Positions 5,744-9,303 of a DNA stretch of 9,303 bases are shown here, piece after piece; positions within the stretch are counted from its first letter, which is position 1; every line of letters begins with the position of its first letter. Position numbers and translations under genes: made by a program. The notes beneath the pieces were generated by a model. It did no database searches and was not told the DNA's origin. It was given only the letters and a program-made list of their open reading frames with translations. This DNA is from JAXDLH01 sp034666705 (GTDB taxonomy: Bacteria; Chloroflexota; UBA6077; SHYK01): positions 1 through 9,303 of the forward strand of contig JAXDLH010000425.1 in assembly GCA_034666705.1 (NCBI GenBank). Direction: 5' to 3'.

Positions 5744-6817
5744 ATGCTGACGATTGACGCCGACGCCCACGTCATCGAGACCGACCGCACATGGGACTAC
5801 ATGGATGCCAGCGACCGCCAGTATCGACCGGTGCTCGCCCCGGCGCGCGAGGGCTCGACGCAGGAGCGCTGGATGATCGACGGCAAGTTCAAGGGGTTCC
5901 GCTTCCCCACGCTCACCGAGCAGGAGATGCGCCGGCGCTCCGAGCGCTCGGGCCGCGACGTGGTCACGCCGCAGGCAGCGCGCGAGATGGACGACGTCGC
6001 CCTGCGCCTGACGGACATGGACCGGCTGGGCATCGACGTCCAGGTGCTGCACAACACCATCTGCATCGAGCAGCTCACCGACCGTCCGGAGATCGACGTG
6101 GCGCTCTGCCGCTCGTGGAACCGCTGGCTGGCCGACATCTGGAAGCAGAGCGACAACCGCCTCCGCTGGTCGATGCTGCCGCCCGTGCTGAGTCTCCCCG
6201 ACGCGGTGGACGAGATCCGCTTCGCCAAAGAAAATGGTGCGGTGGCGGTGTGCATGCGGCCGGTCGAGGGCGACCGCCTGCTCCCGGACCCGTACTTCTA
6301 CCCGATCTACGACGAGGCGCAGCGGCTGGACCTGGCGATTGCCGTCCACATCGCGAACGGCAATCCGCGGATCTGCGACGTGTACCGCGCGCACAACCCC
6401 GGCGGTGGTTTCTCGACCTTTCGCGCGCCGACGGTGATGGCGTGCCAGCAGGTCCTGATGAGCGAGGTACCGACGCAGTTCCCCCGCCTGCGCTGGGGGT
6501 TCATCGAGGCGAGCGCCAACTGGGTGCCCTGGGTGGTGGCGGACGTGAAGGAGCGCTACGAGGTAGCTGGCAAGCCGGTCCCCGAGTATCCGCTCGAGGA
6601 GAACCGCGTATACGTGACTTGCCAGACCAACGACGACCTGCCGTTCGTGCTCAAGCACGCTGGTCCGCACAGCATCGTCATCGGCACGGACTACGGCCAC
6701 TTCGACCCATCGTCGGAGTTGGACGCGATCACCGTACTCAAGGAGCGCAGCGGCCTGCCGGCGGAGTCGATCGCGCAGATCGTCGAGGCGAACCCCAGGG
6801 CGCTCTACGGACTGTAG
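5744..6817 (+). CDS. Amidohydrolase-2 family metal-dependent hydrolase/decarboxylase
   Basis: The 357-residue product is a TIM-barrel enzyme of the amidohydrolase-2 (ACMSD-like) group, whose characterised members are mostly zinc- or manganese-dependent decarboxylases of aromatic or muconate acids, with some hydrolases. Visible metal-site candidates are Asp7 and His9 in IDADAHVIET (the D/E-x-H form rather than H-x-H), His202 in IAVHIANG and Asp316 in IGTDYGHFD. The GFIEASANWVPWVV segment (Glu255) is also typical of this group in my recollection. Length is normal. ATG at 5744 is preferred over TTG at 5708 because a GAAGGGA site (5733-5739) lies just upstream and the metal motif then starts at residue 4, as is usual. 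No signal peptide; cytoplasmic. It lies 126 bp after binding protein 1, separated by the double hairpin, and before binding protein 2. It probably processes the solute imported or an oxygenase product; reaction not determinable here. Confidence 0.88.
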   Translation: MLTIDADAHVIETDRTWDYMDASDRQYRPVLAPAREGSTQERWMIDGKFKGFRFPTLTEQEMRRRSERSGRDVVTPQAAREMDDVALRLTDMDRLGIDVQVLHNTICIEQLTDRPEIDVALCRSWNRWLADIWKQSDNRLRWSMLPPVLSLPDAVDEIRFAKENGAVAVCMRPVEGDRLLPDPYFYPIYDEAQRLDLAIAVHIANGNPRICDVYRAHNPGGGFSTFRAPTVMACQQVLMSEVPTQFPRLRWGFIEASANWVPWVVADVKERYEVAGKPVPEYPLEENRVYVTCQTNDDLPFVLKHAGPHSIVIGTDYGHFDPSSELDAITVLKERSGLPAESIAQIVEANPRALYGL

Positions 6818-6867
6818 ACGCCGACCTGCCGTCGCAGGGTACAGTGAGCGCACCACCCAACCCGCTA

Positions 6868-6889
6868 GCCTTCCCTCGCGGGGAACGGC
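6868..6889 (+). terminator. Weak hairpin after the amidohydrolase gene (possible terminator)
   Basis: GCC-TTCCC (6868-6875) pairs with GGGAA-GGC (6881-6889, one bulged C at 6886) around a TCGCG loop. It lies 50 nt after the stop codon, in the right place for transcript end formation, but no T-run follows, so at best it is a weak or Rho-assisted terminator. Confidence 0.3.
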
Positions 6890-6906
6890 AAATGCTGGCG
6901 TGTCGT

Positions 6907-6957
6907 GGCGCGCGGGCGCGCCTCCCGCACTGACTTTGGCGGAGGACAAGCCTCCGC
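6907..6957 (+). other. Cluster of inverted repeats in the leader region of binding protein 2
   Basis: GGCGCGC-GG-GCGCGCC (6907-6922) is a perfect 7-bp-arm palindrome. GCGGAGG-ACAAG-CCTCCGC (6939-6957) is a perfect 7-bp stem with a 5-nt loop. GTACGCGTAC (6976-6985) just downstream is a further 10-bp palindrome. The 233-bp gap before binding protein 2 (6818-7050) holds no gene and no promoter I can defend; these palindromes are its main structure. High GC content makes some palindromes expected by chance. Confidence 0.4.
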
Positions 6958-7050
6958 GCTACCATGCCGGTTACGGTACGCGTACGCGGTGTCAAAATCA
7001 GGACCAGGGTAGAGCTCCTCATCTGTTGGATACGCACCGGGGAGGCAATT

Positions 7051-8796
7051 GTGAGACGAACGCGAACCCGGCGGCTCGCCGCCATGCTCAGCGCCATCGC
7101 ACTCCTGGCCGCGGGCTGTGCGACCCCGGGTAACCCGGCACCGTCATCTGCGCCCGGCAACACCGGTGGGTCGGGCGCGGCGCCGAGCACGTCGGCAGCC
7201 CCGAAGACGTTGAACCTCGCGGTCGACGTCTCCTCCGAGCCCTCGGCGGGCATGATCCTGATCGGGCGCGGCGGCGCCGTGGGCGGTGAGAATTACTGGA
7301 TGTTCCACTCCGGCCTCACCGTCTACGACCAGGATGGCACCCTGACGCCCCGCCTTGCCGAGCGCGTCCCGACCCTCGCGAACGGCGATTGGAAGGTGAG
7401 CCCGGACGGCACGATGGAGGTCACCTGGCACCTGCGCCAGGACGCGAAGTGGCACGACGGAACGCCCCTGACCGCCGACGACTTCGTCTTTGGCAACACC
7501 GTGCGCACCAACCGCGAGCTCGGGATCACGGATGGTCCACCCGCCGGTTTGATCGCCGGCACCGCAGCCCCCGACCCGCACACCTTCGTCGTCAACTGGA
7601 AGCAGCCGTACGTCACGGCGAATGCCAGCGGCGTGAGCGACTTCCCCGCGCTGCCGCGCCACCTCATGGAAAGCCTCTACCAGCAGGGCGACAAGCAGTT
7701 GTTCCTCGCCAGCCCGCTCTGGACCACAGGGTTCGTCGGGCTCGGACCCTACAAGATCACGAACTGGCAGCTCGGCAGCCAGCTCGAGGCGGCGGCTTTC
7801 GATCAGTATCTGCTGGGCCGGCCGAAGATCGACCGCATCATCATCCACTACTTCGGCGACCCGAACGCGGCGATCGCCGCCCTCCTCGCGGGCACCGTCG
7901 ATATGACGCCGGTCGGCAGCTCGTATGGGCCGAACTTCCTGGTCGACGTGCGCAGCGTGTGGGAGCCGGTCGGCGGGGGCACGGCCATGCCGGTGCCGCG
8001 CGGCGTGCGCAACCTGCGCCTCCAGTACCGCGATCCGAGCGCGCCATGGGCTCGCGATCCCAACATCCGGCGGGCGCTCACCCATCTGACGAATCGGCAG
8101 GAGCTGGTCGACTCGGTCGAGTTCGGGCTAAGCGGGTCCGTCGATACCTATCTCAACGGCGACAGCCCGATCCTCCCCCAGCTCCAGCAGGCGGGACTGA
8201 CGCGCTATCCGTTCGATCCCACGCGGGCGGCACAACTGCTCGGCGACGCCGGGTGGACCAGGGGCGCCGACGGCGTGTACCAGCGCAACGGGCAGCCGTT
8301 CGTGTTCCAGATGGCCGCGCCGGGTCTGGGCAACTACCCGCAGATCGCCACCGCAGTAGCGGGCCAGTGGGCTCAAAACGGGATCGCGGCGACACCCAAC
8401 ACGATCCCCTCCTCCGCAGCCAACCGCGACGAGCAGCAAGCCAACTATGGTGGCGCGATCGTGTGGCCGGGGGTGTTCGGCGAGCCAGAGATGCAGGCCT
8501 TCACGACCGGGCAGATCTCGACCGCCGAGACGCGCTGGAAGGGCAGCAACTTCGGCGGCTACAGCAACCCCGAGTTGGATCAGCTCGACCTGCGCTTCCA
8601 GGAGACGCTCGATCCGGCCCAGGGCAATGCGCTGCTGGTGACCATGCTGAAGCTAATGGCGGATCAGGCGGTTGCGATCCCGATGTATTACCTCGAGGCG
8701 GCGGTGATGTTCCGCAAAGGGATCACCGGGCCCGGCAAGGTCGCGCCGAACCAACTGGCGAGCTCCTGGAACGCGCACACCTGGGACATCAACTAG
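7051..8796 (+). CDS. ABC transporter substrate-binding lipoprotein 2, family 5
   Basis: A second family-5 solute-binding lipoprotein of 581 residues, clearly paralogous to the first: 26 of 50 residues are identical across the signature region starting GDWKVSPDGTM and ending TNREL, and both end in a WN..(E/T)WDI(Q/N) motif. The signal peptide has an Arg-rich start (RRTRTRR), a hydrophobic core and a lipobox LAAGC with the lipidated Cys23. A long Gly/Ser/Pro/Ala linker to about residue 50 follows. Family motif: TWHLRQDAKWHDGTPLTADDFVFG. The start is GTG 7051, with GGGGAGG (7039-7045) 5 nt upstream; an ATG at 6964 in the same frame would add 29 residues before the signal peptide and has no ribosome-binding site. 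There are no cysteines in the mature chain apart from the lipid anchor. It sits 65 bp before the dehydrogenase gene, probably in one transcript. Ligand unknown; divergence from the first paralogue suggests a different or broader specificity. Confidence 0.92.
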   Translation: MRRTRTRRLAAMLSAIALLAAGCATPGNPAPSSAPGNTGGSGAAPSTSAAPKTLNLAVDVSSEPSAGMILIGRGGAVGGENYWMFHSGLTVYDQDGTLTPRLAERVPTLANGDWKVSPDGTMEVTWHLRQDAKWHDGTPLTADDFVFGNTVRTNRELGITDGPPAGLIAGTAAPDPHTFVVNWKQPYVTANASGVSDFPALPRHLMESLYQQGDKQLFLASPLWTTGFVGLGPYKITNWQLGSQLEAAAFDQYLLGRPKIDRIIIHYFGDPNAAIAALLAGTVDMTPVGSSYGPNFLVDVRSVWEPVGGGTAMPVPRGVRNLRLQYRDPSAPWARDPNIRRALTHLTNRQELVDSVEFGLSGSVDTYLNGDSPILPQLQQAGLTRYPFDPTRAAQLLGDAGWTRGADGVYQRNGQPFVFQMAAPGLGNYPQIATAVAGQWAQNGIAATPNTIPSSAANRDEQQANYGGAIVWPGVFGEPEMQAFTTGQISTAETRWKGSNFGGYSNPELDQLDLRFQETLDPAQGNALLVTMLKLMADQAVAIPMYYLEAAVMFRKGITGPGKVAPNQLASSWNAHTWDIN

Positions 8797-8861
8797 CGCG
8801 CGACACCTCGATGACCAAGGCCACAACGCGATCTGCGAAATCATGGTCGGGAGACAGGGCG

Positions 8862-9303
8862 ATGGGAGTACTGGAAGAGTTGTTCGGGCTCGACGGCCGC
8901 GTGGCCATCGTCACCGGGGGCGCCAAGGGCATCGGGATGTTCTACTCCGAGGCGCTCGCCGGCGCTGGCGCCAACGTGGTGGTGGCGGACGTCGACCCCA
9001 AGGCCGTCGCGGAAACCACCGACCGCCTGAACGAGAGCTTCCCGGACCGCATCCTCGGCGTGGAGTTGGACGTAACCAGCCGCGCGAGCGTGCAGGCGAT
9101 GGTGCAGAAGACCGACGAGCGTTGGGGCCGGCTCGACGTCCTGGTGAACAACGCTGCCCTCTACTCAGTGCTCGAGCCGCATGAGACGCCGTGGCTCATC
9201 CCCGAGGACGAGTTCGACCAGGTGATGACCATCAACGTGCGCGGCATGTACGTCTGCACCGTGGAATCGCTGCCGCTGATGGAGCGCAACGGCTGGGGCC
9301 GCG
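8862..9303 (+). CDS. Short-chain dehydrogenase/reductase (SDR), N-terminal part, cut by window edge
   Basis: The first 147 residues of a classical SDR oxidoreductase are present. The Rossmann glycine motif TGGAKGIG is at 18-25. Asp43 ends the second strand (VVVAD), which favours NAD(H) over NADP(H). LDVT (69-72) is the adenine-ring contact region, NNAA is at 96-99, and Asn125 in MTINVRG is the first member of the catalytic tetrad. The Ser and YxxxK residues lie beyond the edge, so activity cannot be confirmed. The ATG at 8862 is preceded by GGGAG (8849-8853) at 8-nt spacing. Only 65 bp separate it from binding protein 2 with no terminator, so co-transcription is likely. In Rieske oxygenase loci SDRs often act as dihydrodiol or alcohol dehydrogenases; that role here is inference. 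Confidence 0.92.
   Translation, partial: MGVLEELFGLDGRVAIVTGGAKGIGMFYSEALAGAGANVVVADVDPKAVAETTDRLNESFPDRILGVELDVTSRASVQAMVQKTDERWGRLDVLVNNAALYSVLEPHETPWLIPEDEFDQVMTINVRGMYVCTVESLPLMERNGWGR

Noticed and set aside
4768..5757. Plus-strand frame of 329 codons overlapping binding protein 1
   Set aside because: Shifted-frame shadow of the binding protein, highly Arg/Ala-rich, without motifs.
5791..6933. Second plus-strand frame of 380 codons overlapping the amidohydrolase
   Set aside because: Arg/Gly/Pro/Ala-rich low-information sequence in the +1-shifted frame, no domain, no plausible start context.
5660..6949. Minus-strand open frame of 429 codons opposite the amidohydrolase
   Set aside because: Its composition (Arg, His, Val, Asp-rich, no motif) is the mirror of the amidohydrolase codon pattern; the plus strand has the metal-site motifs and a ribosome-binding site.
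6964..7050. N-terminal extension of binding protein 2 from an ATG at 6964
   Set aside because: It would bury the signal peptide 29 residues inside the protein; GTG at 7051 has GGGGAGG at 5 nt and begins the signal peptide directly.
7144..8085. Minus-strand frame of 313 codons opposite binding protein 2
   Set aside because: Antisense to a complete lipoprotein gene and lacking any recognisable domain.

Overview
The window is GC-rich bacterial chromosome without rRNA, tRNA, CRISPR or recognisable insertion sequences. GTG and TTG starts, GGAGG-type Shine-Dalgarno sites, lipoprotein-anchored family-5 solute-binding proteins and a Rieske/amidohydrolase/SDR gene mix fit a soil, sediment or water bacterium with a large catabolic repertoire. 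The style of the binding proteins suggests Chloroflexota, with Actinomycetota as an alternative; this is an inference from pattern, not a measured placement.

Layout. Positions 1-169 (minus) hold the first 56 codons of a Rieske-type ring-hydroxylating oxygenase (phthalate 4,5-dioxygenase-like) that runs off the left edge. A multi-pass membrane protein of unknown function (266-1222, minus) follows. A lone HEPN-domain gene (1520-1888, plus) has no visible nucleotidyltransferase partner. A two-domain PRC-barrel protein (1967-2638, minus) is transcribed away from a 326-bp divergent promoter region. From there to the right edge everything is on the plus strand: dienelactone hydrolase (2965-3720), lipoprotein substrate-binding protein 1 (3893-5617), amidohydrolase-2 family enzyme (5744-6817), paralogous lipoprotein substrate-binding protein 2 (7051-8796), and the start of a short-chain dehydrogenase (8862 to the edge).

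How it may work together. The plus-strand block, with the Rieske oxygenase nearby, looks like an uptake-and-degradation locus for small organic (perhaps aromatic or lactone) acids. Two extracytoplasmic binding proteins would capture substrate, and an oxygenase, a decarboxylase/hydrolase-type amidohydrolase, an SDR and a dienelactone hydrolase would process it. The substrate cannot be read from the sequence. No ABC permease or ATPase gene lies in the window, so both binding proteins depend on components outside it.

Regulatory structure worth noting: two plus-strand promoters share the ten bases ACCATAATGG at their -10 region. Palindromes overlap the -35 elements of the PRC-barrel and binding-protein-1 promoters. 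A 23-bp-arm inverted repeat, each arm of which is itself a small hairpin (REP/REPIN-like), sits between binding protein 1 and the amidohydrolase. I see no clearly unprecedented multi-gene system here; the most interesting items are this repeat, the orphan paired binding proteins, the orphan HEPN gene and the unassigned membrane protein.
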